A DNA stretch of 64,000 bases, from NCBI GenBank assembly GCA_009801085.1, contig VNWV01000005.1, forward strand, positions 2,480,001 through 2,544,000, in the 5' to 3' direction. The DNA comes from Lasiodiplodia sp. COLG20. Its lineage: Eukaryota; Ascomycota; Dothideomycetes; Botryosphaeriales; Botryosphaeriaceae. This document shows positions 21,102-34,413 of this stretch, piece after piece (within the stretch, counting starts at the first letter, position 1; each line of letters opens with the position of its first letter). The notes beneath the pieces are model-generated. The model was not told the origin of the DNA, ran no database searches, and saw only the letters and a program-made list of their open reading frames with translations. Position numbers and translations under genes: made by a program.

Positions 21102-22570
21102 TCATTTCATCAATCTCTCGATCTGGCCAAGCGGGACTGTCGTGTGCTCAACATTTGCTGAATGTGTGTTGGCTCCGGCTCCATCGAAAGCATTAGCTTC
21201 TGAAGCGAGTGGTCGTACGTGGTCGACGACGAAGGGATCCTTGTAGTGTTTGGAGGGGTCTGGCGTTTCTCTACCACTTGCCCTGCTCTGATATATCCGA
21301 AGCTCCGTCTCAGATCCAGGGGTATCGGGGCGCGTCTGCTCCACTCGCTCCTCAGTTCGTACGATGACTTCGTCAACGACGAAAATCTTGCCAAAGGTCA
21401 AGGCGGAGATGAGAGGCCAGAAGATGGGAATGCTTGCGCAGAGGATAGCAATATCGACCTCGAGGCAGGACAGGATGATAGACGTCGGCGCCAACCAAGT
21501 TGGATCGGCAACAGGATATGTTCCGGCGCGAGTCTCGGCAATGCTTGCTAAGCGCGCGATACTAATAGCCACGACCCTTTACAGGTTGTTAGCATTTTTT
21601 TGGTGGTGAGGAAAGTAAGACTTACACAGAGCCCAGCACGGCCAGTCCAGCAATCGCATATTTTCGCTTGCCCTCCAGGTCGATAGCGGACAAGGAGAAG
21701 ATGGGAAAGGCAAGGACGACTATGTCGAAGACCATGTTGAGAACAGAGTGGGTTGCGAAGGTGGCGAAAAAGGTCTCTGGGTCGGCGGATCCAGCTCCAA
21801 ATCCAAAGCAGGTGCCCGGCCGGTTGAATTCCCAAAACTTTTGAACAGGCGAGCAGGCGAAGGCGAGCAAGGCGGTGTATGTGAGACCCCAGATGGAGAC
21901 GATGACGATCAAGCCGATGATAAGGTAGTAGATCTTCGAACGCTTCTCGAACAAGCGAAGGTACTGTAGAAGCAGCGAGACCTTGATGATGCTAGTCGAC
22001 CAGAAGTAGGAAATGGTGCCAGCCCAAAACCACTATAGCAGAAAGTCAGAAGTAGTTTGGGTCAAAGTTGAAGGTGACGTTACGTGTAGGTATTCCGAGT
22101 AAGTGCCAGCGGTCAGGGACAGAACGTGCTTGCCAAGGCCATAGTCGGGCACTGTTTTGGTATCAGCCATTTGATACGTCAAGCGGATGGGGCTATGGAA
22201 CTTACACACTATGACAAAACCAGTGCCAATCGTCACGGAAATCTGGATCAGGAGTGAGCCAGAGGCGGTCAGATGACTGGGGGAGGGCTTACGGCAGCGA
22301 GCACGACCATCAAGTCGTCCCAGCCAGCAGCACGGGTGATCTTGAATCGGGCATAGAGTCTGAAAAGCACAGCAACCCAGGCGACTATCTGCGTTGAGGG
22401 TCAGTATGCAGCAGATATGGAGTGGTCGGTCAACTCACTTGAAAGACAATGCTCACGGCCAGGACGGTTTCCTTCCGGTTGACGATAGGAACAGTCTCGG
22501 TGGTGGTAGATTCATAGCTGGTGGAATTGGTCAGCAGCGAGCTGATGCGCTGCTCGGGAATGGCAACCAT
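21102..22570 (-). CDS. Seven-helix rhodopsin-domain (SAT4/PTH11-like) membrane protein
   Basis: Six minus-strand exons (22570-22439, 22388-22293, 22242-22206, 22151-22084, 22032-21626, 21576-21102) encode 404 residues; all five introns are GT..AG and about 48-53 nt. Helix landmarks are VLAVSIVFQIVAWVAVLFRL, WFWAGTISYFWSTSIIKVSL, and IYYLIIGLIVIVSIWGLTYT, followed by the family's cysteine loop ACSPVQKFWEFNRPGTC. Later helices include VLNMVFDIVVLAFPIFSLS and the AISIARL segment, then a long hydrophilic tail with REERVEQTRP-like acidic/basic stretches. This is the fungal rhodopsin/SAT4 domain family that includes PTH11-type receptor-like proteins. There is no N-terminal CFEM domain. Plasma-membrane sensing is inferred; ligand unknown. 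Confidence 0.88.
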
Positions 22571-25072
22571 CGTGTCTAGCAGGCAAAAGGACAGACTCAG
22601 GGCCGGCAGAGGGCCTATCTAGAGCTATATTGTTTCCAGTGCCAAGGAGGTGAGAGACGGAGATGAGAGCAAGTGTTAGTGAAAGGGACCGGATCGGGCT
22701 TGAGCGCACAAAGCCGGGCCGGGAGGGACAAGCGTGAAACTGGGCATCGGGCCAGGGCGCCCAGCGGTGCCTGGACAAGAAAGATAAGCGAGGCTGTTGT
22801 TGGTGGAAAGCATGTTTCCCAGATTTGCAAAACATGGAGCTAACTTTAGCCGCACAAGTGCCGTGCCGTGGCCCCGGTAGATAGACGGTGCAGCTGCAGC
22901 AGGCCCACGGTCGGCGGCGCCGATGCAGCAGAGGGCCGGACTGGGGCAGGACTGGCGGGCATCGCGGCACAGGCGGCGGTGTAGGTGGAGAGCGAGGGTT
23001 GGGGACAGGGCGTGAAGCGAGATTTTGGAGGATGGTGTCGAGAGAGAAGGCGCGTGGCGCGGTGACAGCGGGCCGGGTTCAGCGTGCGCGTCGCACGACT
23101 CGGTGCCACAGCCGCCCGCCGTTGCCAAGGCCCTCAATCTTCGAATACGCCGTTCGCTCGCCTGCTGAGGCAGAAGCGAACACTCTTTTTCCGCCGCCCT
23201 CACCCGCGGGTGCGCCCGCAACCCGCATAGCGGACCACTTTTTAGCCTTCTCCGCCGTCAAACAGAAACAACGACAGCGCGATAAGCTTTCGCGCAGCCA
23301 GCTGCCATCCCCGCGTTGGCACTCCAGATCTCACATGAGTCGCAGTCTGTACAGCGCACGCCGATCGAGGCCCAATGCCGATCTTAAGGCAGGGCCTCAA
23401 CCCTAATGCTCTGCCCGTCCCCTTGATCGTCACCGCTATCCCAATCCTTCTTACGTACGCCCGCGGAGTAACTCCCGACAGAAGGGACTGCCACTGTACA
23501 TCACTGCCGCTGAAACCGCCTCCCCTGCTCCTTCCCGCTGCCGACCCGCCGCGCTGCAATATCGATGGCTCACTTCGTGGAAATCCGAGTGTGCGAGTCG
23601 TGACCATTAACCCAAGGAAGCACTATAGTTGCATACGACCGGCCAAGATCACCAACACCAAAAAGGAGTTTAGCACATCCACCAATCTTTCGTGTTTGCG
23701 CCGACTTTTCCGCGGCACGTACGCTGCACTATACAGCCCCATCCACAGCAATATACATCTGCGGTTGTCTCCGCCAACTCTGCGCGTCCCTCGCGCTCTC
23801 AACCCCATTTTCCGCACCATTTGCCAAAGCTCACGCCTCAGCCCGTTTCAACCCGGCAGAAACAACAGAAAAGCTTCGTGGTTTCTCCACCTGTCACTGT
23901 CCTTGATTTCGTCAGAGCCGGGGGCCGAGTCAGCCCCCCGTCCTCTGAGCACCGTGCGCAGTGCCCAGTGCGCACCAACGGCAAGCCCTCAGAGTGACAC
24001 AATCCACGGCCCTGACTTCACCAGCCCACTGTTGCGTGACAGCCAGTCCACCGGTCCCTCCGACCCATTGGAGCAGAGATTTTCACACTCCTCGCGCAAA
24101 TCCTTTGACCTCACCGCTCACCATGTTGCCCCGACCACCGCTATACTTAGCCACCCCCCAATATAATACCATGCTTGCTCCCTTGTTCTTTCACCCCCTT
24201 TCACTACGCCGCGTGGCTGCACGTACAGGATGCCCATGTGCCACACCACCCCTATTCTTGCTGTGATATCGGCACTCATGCAGGCAACCCTATACATGGC
24301 TGACATCTCAAGTGTCCGCAGTTATAGGAGCTAAATAACCCTTCAGTTGATATGCCTTTTTGGTTTTTGAGCGAAATGTACGAGTGCCCCATGGCATTTT
24401 TTTTGTTGAAAAAGAATCATCTTCCCGAGTGTTTCCCGCATGCATGAACAAATCTAAGCAGGCCCTGTACCTAATCTAAAACTCCTTAAACAGGTGACGT
24501 AGTCCTCCTATTTTCGATCCTGGATCCCTGCACACCAACTCTGGCCTGTGTAGCGGAGTCACCATTTCCGATTGGTTCTCACGCATGATTCTAGAATTTT
24601 CGCATTTTCGCTAGCCAAGATAACAGGTAGGGATGAAGTGTGCAAGAGCAACAAAAGACAGGGATGCACTTCACCCCCCCGCCGCCCTGAAACAAAGCAG
24701 ATCCAATTGGAGCGGATTACTGCAAGTCCGATCACAACACTGAGGTATTTGCGAGCATGAGTAAGCCGATCGGACACGCCGAAGACCAAGAAGACTGCTC
24801 TAGTTCATAAACTTGGAATCGTCATAAGCCAGATAGTTTTCGACATTCTGGAGTATTGTTTTGTTTTTCCCTTCTCTGCTCATTGCTTCCCAGAGCAAGC
24901 CAAAACTGTCCTGGTGCGCTCCTGTGCGATTTGGTGTGGCTGTGGGGATCGCAAGCCTCGCCCGGAAACACGTGGTTGAGTTGATGGTCTGTTTGCGTGG
25001 ATATTTGATTTGAGGCGTTTCAAACCTGGCCCCCATTTCCAGTTCATCCAGAGAAGAGATAAGGACAGCTGG
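22571..25072. other. Intergenic, about 2.5 kb
   Basis: This lies between the receptor-like gene start and the small membrane-protein gene. Long frames are present (for example 23375-24166 plus), but they are rich in Pro/Ser/Arg without domain structure, and they overlap equally long frames on the other strand. I see nothing I can support as a gene. Confidence 0.5.
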
Positions 25073-25321
25073 TCAATGCGGATTCGTGGTGAAGAGGTTC
25101 AAAACTTGAAAGCAGCAGAAGCCGAAGAGGGCGACTGCAAAGGCCCAAACTGCGAACAGCACGTAGCGGGAGGCTTCGTGGGGCAGGAAGTAGAGAACGA
25201 GAAGGATGGAGCTGACGATGGTGACGGCAGTGATGACAGACTTTTGCAGATCAGCCCGCCAACGCGCCAACCTCTCTTCAGTGTGCAATCGACGTTCATT
25301 TCCCTCCATAGCTTCTTCCAT
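25073..25321 (-). CDS. Small two-helix membrane protein of unknown function
   Basis: An ATG at 25321 opens an 82-residue frame. The first 30 residues are charged and probably helical (MEEAMEGNERRLHTEERLAR). Two membrane segments follow, SVITAVTIVSSILLVLYFL and YVLFAVWAFAVALFGFCCF, with a short loop HEASR between them. The hydrophobic pattern is too regular for chance. It lies 136 bp downstream of the Zn2Cys6 gene on the same strand. It may be the last exon of a longer protein whose upstream exon I did not find. I recognise no family. Confidence 0.4.
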   Translation of the reverse strand: MEEAMEGNERRLHTEERLARWRADLQKSVITAVTIVSSILLVLYFLPHEASRYVLFAVWAFAVALFGFCCFQVLNLFTTNPH

Positions 25322-25457
25322 TGCGTGAGATCAAGGTTTGGTACGGTAGAGTGGCAAACAGCAGACCGAAATTCTTTCAAATAGTTGCACTGATAGTGCG
25401 CGTTTGCTCGGCGTTTGAGACGGGATGGAGCCGAAAGCTGTGTCACTGATTTCCTCT

Positions 25458-27067
25458 TCACATAACGAGCACGGGCGATGCTTCTGGGAGGCTCGCCATC
25501 CGGCTGCTGGAATCCTTCCGTGCCCATATCCGCTCAAGGGACTGGATGGCGGCGGGAATGTTACGGAAGCCCGTCTTGGCGTAAACGCGGGCCATGCGCT
25601 CGGTGAAGACGACTCTGCTCTCCTCGTCTGTGCTCTCGACCGCGCCGAGGAAGCATACCCAGACAAGGGCGTGAGCGCCAGGCGCGTCGTGAGGTATCTT
25701 GGAAAGCAGTGCTTTGAGGTTTCGAATGGATTCTTGCAAGTCCTCTTCTGATCGTGCTCTGTTGAAGTAGAGCTTTGAAGCTTCAAGGAAGGCCTCTCGC
25801 GTGACAGAAACGGTGGCCTCCTCCTCTGACCCTGAGGGCAACTCGTACGCGAGCCAGTCGAGATACTGGAGAGGATCGGCTATCACACTAGTCTCTCCAA
25901 GAAGCGGCTGAGCGAGGAACTCGAACCTGTCCAACAGCTAAGTCAGAACTCAGACAAGGGACAAACGGGCCCGTGACTCACATGTGCGTTTGCTGCGTAA
26001 GAAAGTTGTTCAGCATCGAAGTATATGCCGCTCCAGCGCTGTTTCTCGAAAGACACAGGAGCATCTGGACCAGATAGCCGTACTCGGAGCTCCCCGTGAC
26101 CGTCTCGCCGACCAGCAGCACGATCAGCGTCGCCCACGTGAAGACGTTGAATACCCGTTCCGGCGGCGCCTGCATCGCATCCCGGCGCAGCCTCGAGATA
26201 ACAGCGGCGCGGCCAGCCTCGGCAGCCGCCTGAAGGTCGGGCCTCTTCGCGTTACTCAAGTGCTGCGCTGCCACGACCTCGACCGCCCGCCTGAGCACCT
26301 CGTCCTCACATGCCATTGGCAGGATGAAGTCGCGGTAGCCATTGGACACGTTGTCCAGGACTACCATTACTGGAGCTACGGCTTCGGAGACTGAGGGGAC
26401 CCGTTAGCTTGTGTCCGTTTGTGAGTGTGGAGGCCGAAAAAGCAAAGAGAAAAGGGGGCCGGTCGTACAATGAGAGAACAGCATGCGAACTTGAGGATTC
26501 ATCGGTGCAAGCCATGGTTGGACAGCGGGATGGCAGAGGGTGGTAAAGGCATGCCCACGCTTTGCTAGCTGTCTATTCTCGCGCTGGCTGGGCTCGGTGA
26601 GATGGTCTTGTGCGTTGAAATGGACATGGCCTGATTCTGACTGCGGCGTATTTGAGCCCGTGGATGCACTGGCCTGCTGGACTGCTGCTCTCTTTCTCCG
26701 CTTCGATGCAGTATTGCCTGGCCCATCTTGCCAGCGAATACGCACAGGTAACTGTGCTTGCTGAGCTGAAGCATTGTCATCTGCGGAAGCATCCAGCGTT
26801 GGCAGCTGACAGCCTTTGAGTTTTCCCCGGCGGGCAACCCCATCGTTGAAGCGGAAGCGACCCAAACCTGAGCATTCTATGCCTTTCTTAATACATTTTC
26901 TGCATGTCGGATGGCCTAAATCGCACGTGATACGTCGTTTGGTGCACTGGAAACAGCCTGATTACCCGATTCAGTATATCTCTGCCTCGGACGTAGCTGG
27001 GGAATGTTTCACCTCGGGGCTTGACGTCGGTTGGCGTTGCGGGGGCGTGGGTACTCGACGAAAACAT
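25458..27067 (-). CDS. Zn2Cys6 transcription factor
   Basis: Four minus-strand exons (27067-27013, 26957-26469, 26390-25982, 25926-25458) encode 473 residues. The binuclear cluster spans C20-C47 with perfect Cys-2-Cys-6-Cys-6-Cys-2-Cys-6-Cys spacing: CFQC, TKRRIT, then CRKC and IKKGIEC. The first intron (27012-26958) splits off only MFSSSTHAPATPTDVKPR, as often seen in this family. After a Ser/Gln-rich linker comes a fungal regulator domain with LFSHFSEAVAPVM and YRDFILPMACEDEVLRRAV. A typical C-terminus AIQSLERIWARKD ends the protein. It should act in the nucleus on CGG-type sites. The monoamine oxidase gene lies 357 bp upstream in the same orientation, so a regulator-target pair is possible but unproven. 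Confidence 0.88.
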
Positions 27068-27424
27068 TGGGGCTGTAGTTTGGGGTTTGGCTGCTTTAAC
27101 GGCGGGCGGGCCTAATGCTACCAAGAGGGCCGGTGTAGGGTTGCGACGGGGAGTGGGGAAAAGGCGGATGCTGAAACTTCTCCAGCTGCTTAGATTCGGG
27201 GTTACGTAATGCCGTTGATAACAGACTACTTGGGCTCCTTCAAGCTACCATTGGCCAAAGCATCGAACAATGTATCCTCCCCGAATCCTTAGAGCATGTG
27301 ACAGACCAACACTTCGTCCGTCTTCTAGGAATCAAATCCACAGGCTCTGCAAAATGGCATTGCTTAGACGAGTTTAACTACACCCGTTACAAAACACCTT
27401 GGACTCCATGCTTCCCCCGAAATA
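27068..27424. other. Intergenic, 357 bp
   Basis: This holds the promoter of the Zn2Cys6 gene and the terminator side of the monoamine oxidase gene. No frame or motif of note was seen. Confidence 0.5.
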
Positions 27425-29752
<2,328 letters not shown>

Positions 29753-32700
29753 ATGCCGCCATTCGTTCCCCGCAAACGCTCGCGCTCTCCCGCACCCGCA
29801 TCGGTTCCCAAACGCGCAAAGAAGAACCTCTTTGACGCGCTCGACGCGCCTTCCGGCAACACGAGCTCCTCCGCCGATCAGGCCTTTCTCGACGCGTTAA
29901 GCAGCGACAGTAGCGATGGAAGCCTCAGCGACGCCGACAGCGACGAGTTCGAGGATGTAAACATCGCCAAATCGAAGGCCAAAACTTCCAGAGACGCGGC
30001 CAAAGGTGCCGACGGTGGCGAAGATGATGAGGATGAGATGGATTGGGAGGATGCTCTGAATGCCCAAACGGATACACCAGCGGCAGATACTCCCCAGCCG
30101 AAGCTTGCGCCTTGGCAGCGCGGCCTGGACGACGCTGACGATGTGCTCGAAGTGTCGCTCGGTGGCCCGGTTGAAGGCAACGACGAGATTGCGAGGAGGA
30201 AAGCGCTTGGAATCAAGGGTCCCTCAAAGAAAGATCGCCAACTTCGATTCTGGACCCACTGCATGCACGTACAATTACTACTATGGCATAATCACATACG
30301 AAATGGCTGGGTATGCGACAAAGAGGCCCAGAAGATATTAGTGGAGCAATTATCAGAGGGCGTGAAGAAGGAGATCCAGCGGTGGAGAAGAGACTCCGGC
30401 CTGCCGCCCGACCCGTCGCTTGAGCCGCCGCCGAAGGGCAAGGGGAAGAAAGGACCGGCAAAGGGCAAGGGAAAAGAAAAGAGTGATAGACATTCAGAGA
30501 GAAATCAGCGGGACTGGGGAGGAACTGCAGGTCGCACCGAACCAGGCACCCCGAACTTGAGTCAAGGAGACCCTCTGTACCGACTTTTAACATATCTGGC
30601 TGCTTACTGGAAGAAACGCTTTCGAATTACTGCACCGGGCTTGCGCAAAAGAGGGTACTTTCCAACAGCAAAATCACTTTCTATTGAGACCAAAGCCTGG
30701 CAGGCAACCAGAGAGGACTCGTCAAAGCAGAAGAAATTAGAAAAGGGGAAGCCTAACACTGAAGACTACGACATTGAGAGGTTCGGGGAGCGGATCCGCA
30801 ACAAGGCAGAGTTTCTGGAGGCAGCACGAACATGCAGAGGTAGTAGGGATGTCGGTGCCCAGCTCTTTACAGCACTTATCAGGGGTATAGGAATTGAGGC
30901 CCGTATGGTAGCAAGCCTCCAGCCCATAGGATATGGATTTACGAAAGTGGAAGAAGTCATCATGAAAAAAGGGGAGAATAGCAAGACCGAGGATCCAAAA
31001 TCGAATGCGGATGCGCAGGCAGATGCAGCCACCGATTCAAACGCGAAAAAGACTACTGCACAATCGCAAAGGCCTGTTCACCCAACCGCGAAGAAATCAT
31101 CTACTAGAAAGTCCGGCACGAAACCCTTAGCTGTCGTCCCTGATGAGGATAGTGATAGCTCACTCAGCTCAGCAAAGTCTGACATTTCTGATTTATCAAA
31201 GCCAGCCACGGCACTGAGCAAGAAACACTACGATACGGATCTAAAGTACCCCATTTATTGGACCGAGGTCTTGTCGCCTATATCCAATACCTACATTCCC
31301 GTCTCACCACTTGTCATCGCTACAGTCGCTTCAACACCTGAGTTTCTATCAGCGTTTGAACCCCGAGGTGCCGCAGCTGATAAATCCAAACAAGTGATCT
31401 GCTATGTTATCGCATACAACGCAGACGGAACTGCCAAGGATGTAACAGTCCGCTATCTCAGGGGTCGCATATGGCCCGGCAGGACCAAAGGTTTCCGCAT
31501 GCCCGTCGAAAAAATCCCCGTCTACAACAGACACGGCAAGGTCAAGCGCTATGAGGAATTCGACTGGTTCAAACGCGTCATGTCTAACTACACGCGCGAT
31601 GGACGATTACGCACCGAGGCTGACAAGATTGAGGACGAGGCAGACCTTGTTCCGATCATGCCATCCGTCTCCAAAAAGGCCGAAGGCAGCGTGCCTGACA
31701 CCCTCCAGGGCTACAAGAACAGCGCCGAGTACGTCCTCGAGCGCCACCTACGCCGCGAAGAAGCCATCCATCCGACCGCCAAACCCGTCAAGACCTTCTT
31801 CACCGGCAAGGGCGACAAGGCCAAGGCCGAGCCCGTCTTCCTCCGCAAAGACGTCGTGGCGTGCAAGACGGCCGAATCGTGGCACAAGGAAGGCCGCCAG
31901 ATCGTGCAGGGAGCGGTGGCGATGAAGCGAGTGCCCATCCGGGCGGTGACGCTGATTCGCAAGCGCGAGATCGAGGAGGCGGAGCGCGAGAGCGGTGAGA
32001 AGGCCATGCAGGGCCTGTACGCGCGCGAGCAGACGGAATGGATCGTGCCGCCGCCCATCCGCGACGGCAAGATCCCGCGCAACGCCTTCGGCAACATCGA
32101 CGTCTACGTGCCGACCATGGTGCCCCAGGGCGCCGTGCACATCCCCCTCCGCGGCACGGTGCGCGTTTGCAAGAAGCTCGGCATCGACTTCGCCGAGGCG
32201 GTCACCGGCTTTGAGTTCGGCCGCCAGATCGCCGTGCCGGTGCTGACGGGCGTCGTGGTGGCCGAGGAGAATGGCGAGCTTGTGCGTGAGGCGTGGCGTG
32301 CTGAGCAGAAAGCGAAGCAGGAGAAGGAAGATAAGAAGAGGGTGGAGACTGCGTTGAAGATGTGGCGCAAGTTCATGTTGGGGCTGAGGGTGATTGAGAG
32401 AGTGAAGGAGGAGTATGGAGAGGGCAAAGATGGTTTGGATGACGTGGTGAACCCGTTTGCGAGGAAGAAGAGGGAGGGCGAAGTGGGGAATACTTTCGAG
32501 AGGAGGTTCGGAGACGAATTCGAGGATGAAGAGGGGGAGGGTGGATTCCTAAAAGAAGATGAAGAAGATCCAGGCCCTGGTGGGTTCTTTCTTCCTGGCC
32601 AGGAGGAGGATCCTGGAGAGGGTGGCTTCATCCGTGAAGAAGATGAGCACACTGGTGGAGGTGGGTTCGTGCGCGATGGTGAAGACAACGCTGTCGAAGG

Positions 32701-33367
32701 CGGTGGATTCATCATTGAAGGTCACGACAGCAAGGAAATCCCGACGACCTCACAAGACTACCATGCTGCTGGAGATGTTCAAGACGCTCCATTCTCCCTA
32801 CAATCCGCTCATCATCATTTCTCAAAGGCGAACGCTGAAGAAACCCCTCATAAGAAGGGCGAAGAGAGTGAAAGCAACAGCCCGCCACCAATGAAACGTG
32901 CCAACCACGGCAACACCAGAGGGCGTGGCCGAGGTCGTGGCAGAGCGCGGGCAGCTGCCACGACCAGCACACGAGGCAGGCGGAAGACCTCTGAGGCAGA
33001 TGGTCTGGATGAGACTGCAAATGACTCTGATGATCTGCCATCAGCACCATCTGAGTCTGATTCTCCGGTCTCTTCGGCGCCGGACGTGGGTGACGAGTCG
33101 GAGTCGGAGTCTGGTGCTAAGCACACGCAAATCAGGGACGTAAGCGAGGAGGTGCCTCGTAGGACTCCGCGAAGATCGGCTGCAAGGAAAAGTGCGACGG
33201 CTGTGAAGAGTCATTATTTTGACGATGGCGAGGAAGTTGAGGATCAAGATGAAGGTGGCAGCGATCAGGCTGGAGGCGAAGAAGCGGATGAAACATCAAA
33301 AACACGGTCGCGCAGAGGTGGTCGTGGTCGTGGACGTGGAAGAGGGAGAGGGAGGGGGCGTTCTTGA
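29753..33367 (+). CDS. rad4: RAD4/XPC-like nucleotide-excision-repair protein
   Basis: One uninterrupted exon of 1204 residues starting MPPFVPRKRSRSP. The acidic N-terminus is followed by a transglutaminase-like domain, with FLEAARTCRGSRDVGAQLF and TALIRGIGIEARMV at about 345-385. A charged insert follows, then YPIYWTEVLSPISNTYIPV at about 500. The beta-hairpin domains begin near 650 (AEYVLERHLRREEAIHP) and continue to about 850, with VHIPLRGTVRVCKKLGIDF and GFEFGRQIAVPVLTGVVV. Rad4/XPC senses distorted DNA with Rad23 and starts global-genome nucleotide excision repair in the nucleus. The protein is much longer than yeast Rad4 because of a C-terminal tail (about 900-1204) with five GGF repeats, acidic Ser-rich stretches and an RG-rich end. 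Earlier in-frame ATGs exist, but the upstream residues do not look coding. Confidence 0.93.
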   Translation: MPPFVPRKRSRSPAPASVPKRAKKNLFDALDAPSGNTSSSADQAFLDALSSDSSDGSLSDADSDEFEDVNIAKSKAKTSRDAAKGADGGEDDEDEMDWEDALNAQTDTPAADTPQPKLAPWQRGLDDADDVLEVSLGGPVEGNDEIARRKALGIKGPSKKDRQLRFWTHCMHVQLLLWHNHIRNGWVCDKEAQKILVEQLSEGVKKEIQRWRRDSGLPPDPSLEPPPKGKGKKGPAKGKGKEKSDRHSERNQRDWGGTAGRTEPGTPNLSQGDPLYRLLTYLAAYWKKRFRITAPGLRKRGYFPTAKSLSIETKAWQATREDSSKQKKLEKGKPNTEDYDIERFGERIRNKAEFLEAARTCRGSRDVGAQLFTALIRGIGIEARMVASLQPIGYGFTKVEEVIMKKGENSKTEDPKSNADAQADAATDSNAKKTTAQSQRPVHPTAKKSSTRKSGTKPLAVVPDEDSDSSLSSAKSDISDLSKPATALSKKHYDTDLKYPIYWTEVLSPISNTYIPVSPLVIATVASTPEFLSAFEPRGAAADKSKQVICYVIAYNADGTAKDVTVRYLRGRIWPGRTKGFRMPVEKIPVYNRHGKVKRYEEFDWFKRVMSNYTRDGRLRTEADKIEDEADLVPIMPSVSKKAEGSVPDTLQGYKNSAEYVLERHLRREEAIHPTAKPVKTFFTGKGDKAKAEPVFLRKDVVACKTAESWHKEGRQIVQGAVAMKRVPIRAVTLIRKREIEEAERESGEKAMQGLYAREQTEWIVPPPIRDGKIPRNAFGNIDVYVPTMVPQGAVHIPLRGTVRVCKKLGIDFAEAVTGFEFGRQIAVPVLTGVVVAEENGELVREAWRAEQKAKQEKEDKKRVETALKMWRKFMLGLRVIERVKEEYGEGKDGLDDVVNPFARKKREGEVGNTFERRFGDEFEDEEGEGGFLKEDEEDPGPGGFFLPGQEEDPGEGGFIREEDEHTGGGGFVRDGEDNAVEGGGFIIEGHDSKEIPTTSQDYHAAGDVQDAPFSLQSAHHHFSKANAEETPHKKGEESESNSPPPMKRANHGNTRGRGRGRGRARAAATTSTRGRRKTSEADGLDETANDSDDLPSAPSESDSPVSSAPDVGDESESESGAKHTQIRDVSEEVPRRTPRRSAARKSATAVKSHYFDDGEEVEDQDEGGSDQAGGEEADETSKTRSRRGGRGRGRGRGRGRGRS
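32538..32720 (+). repeat. Five GGF-acidic repeats in the RAD4-like tail
   Basis: Residues about 929-989 hold five units of a GGF(F/I/L/V) core followed by acidic residues, spaced 13-15 residues apart: GGFLKEDEED, GGFFLPGQEED, GGFIREEDEH, GGFVRDGEDN, GGFIIEGHD. Codons differ between units, so this is selected peptide repetition more than recent DNA duplication. Confidence 0.85.
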
Positions 33368-33699
33368 GGACAGTTGATCATCGGAGGATATGGAAATTGA
33401 GGCTTGCTAGACTGTTTTTGCTCTTGGTATGAGCGTTCAAGCGCGGGGATGTCTTTGCATTGATGGAGCTAGGCGGGTGGCTACACAAATACGTTCTGTT
33501 TTCAAGCAAAGTCCTCTTGCGGACTTATCAAGCCAAGAAAAAGACGCCATAGCTAGAATGTTTGCGTTCATCACTACTCTAACATTCCTCAATATGGAAG
33601 CGGGAATCAGAAATCAGGCACCACTCACCGTAAAAACAACCTCGGAATACTTTTATTTGGATTTTCGTAAGGAACAATGCCCGGTCGGGTTCTAAGCAA
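33368..33699. other. Convergent 3' region, 332 bp
   Basis: This lies between the RAD4-like stop and the URA5 stop. It is moderately AT-rich with no gene seen; it should hold both transcript ends. Confidence 0.55.
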
Positions 33700-34413
33700 T
33701 CAATCGCTTGCCCTATACTTTTCTCTATATTCCATAACCCTCTTGATCTCCTCCTCGGTACCTCTGCTCTTCAGGTAGTCGATGATGTCGTCAAGGCACA
33801 GGATGGACAAGACTGGAATGCCGTATTGCTTCCTGACCTCACCAATGGCGCTGGGCCTGGGCTTGCCATCATCATCATTCTCACTGGGGGTCTTCTCCTG
33901 CCTGTCAACGGCAACTACAATGCCCACGAGCTCGCCGCCTTCCTTCTTGATGATATCGATGGCCTCGCGGATAGCAGTGCCAGCAGTGATGACATCGTCG
34001 ACGATGACAACCTTCTTTCCCTTCAATTGAGCACCGACAATGCTGCCGCCCTCGCCATGGTCTTTGGCCTCCTTCCTGTTGAAGCTGTAGCTGATATTGC
34101 CAAACTTGTTCAGGTCCAATTCGGCAAGCTTGTCCACGGTGGTAGCAGCGAGAGGGATGCCCTTGTAGGCAGGGCCAAACAGAACGTCGAATTGGAACGA
34201 TGGGTTCTCGGCGGAATAGGCGGCGACGGTGTTCGCGAATGCCCAGGAAATGGCGCGAGTTAGGTCTGCACGGTGGAACAGGCCGGCGTTGAAGAAGTAG
34301 GGCGAGATGCGCTTGGACTTCAAAGTGAAGGTGCCGAACTTGAGGGCCTCGGCGGAGGTGCAGGCCTCCAGGAAGGCGGTCTTGTAGGCGGGAACGTTGC
34401 TTGAAGAGGCCAT
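33700..34413 (-). CDS. ura5: Orotate phosphoribosyltransferase
   Basis: Single exon, 237 residues, the normal length for the fungal enzyme. The N-terminal [18 protein letters not shown] and [16 protein letters not shown] are typical. [14 protein letters not shown] is the flexible substrate-binding region, [12 protein letters not shown] the catalytic loop, and [13 protein letters not shown] (residues 135-147) the PRPP-binding loop. It converts orotate and PRPP to OMP in de novo pyrimidine synthesis in the cytosol. The C-terminus ([20 protein letters not shown]) is complete. The gene diverges from NOG1 with only 272 bp between start codons. Confidence 0.97.
   Translation of the reverse strand: MASSSNVPAYKTAFLEACTSAEALKFGTFTLKSKRISPYFFNAGLFHRADLTRAISWAFANTVAAYSAENPSFQFDVLFGPAYKGIPLAATTVDKLAELDLNKFGNISYSFNRKEAKDHGEGGSIVGAQLKGKKVVIVDDVITAGTAIREAIDIIKKEGGELVGIVVAVDRQEKTPSENDDDGKPRPSAIGEVRKQYGIPVLSILCLDDIIDYLKSRGTEEEIKRVMEYREKYRASD

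Noticed and set aside
4331..22570. A secondary-metabolite gene cluster (DUF1772, P450, MFS, SAT4-like)
   Set aside because: No PKS, NRPS, terpene cyclase or prenyltransferase lies in the window. The genes are spread out and interleaved with unrelated wall enzymes.
22676..24166. Open frames of 181 codons (minus) and 263 codons (plus)
   Set aside because: Low-complexity Pro/Ser/Arg composition, non-ATG or poor start context and no family resemblance.
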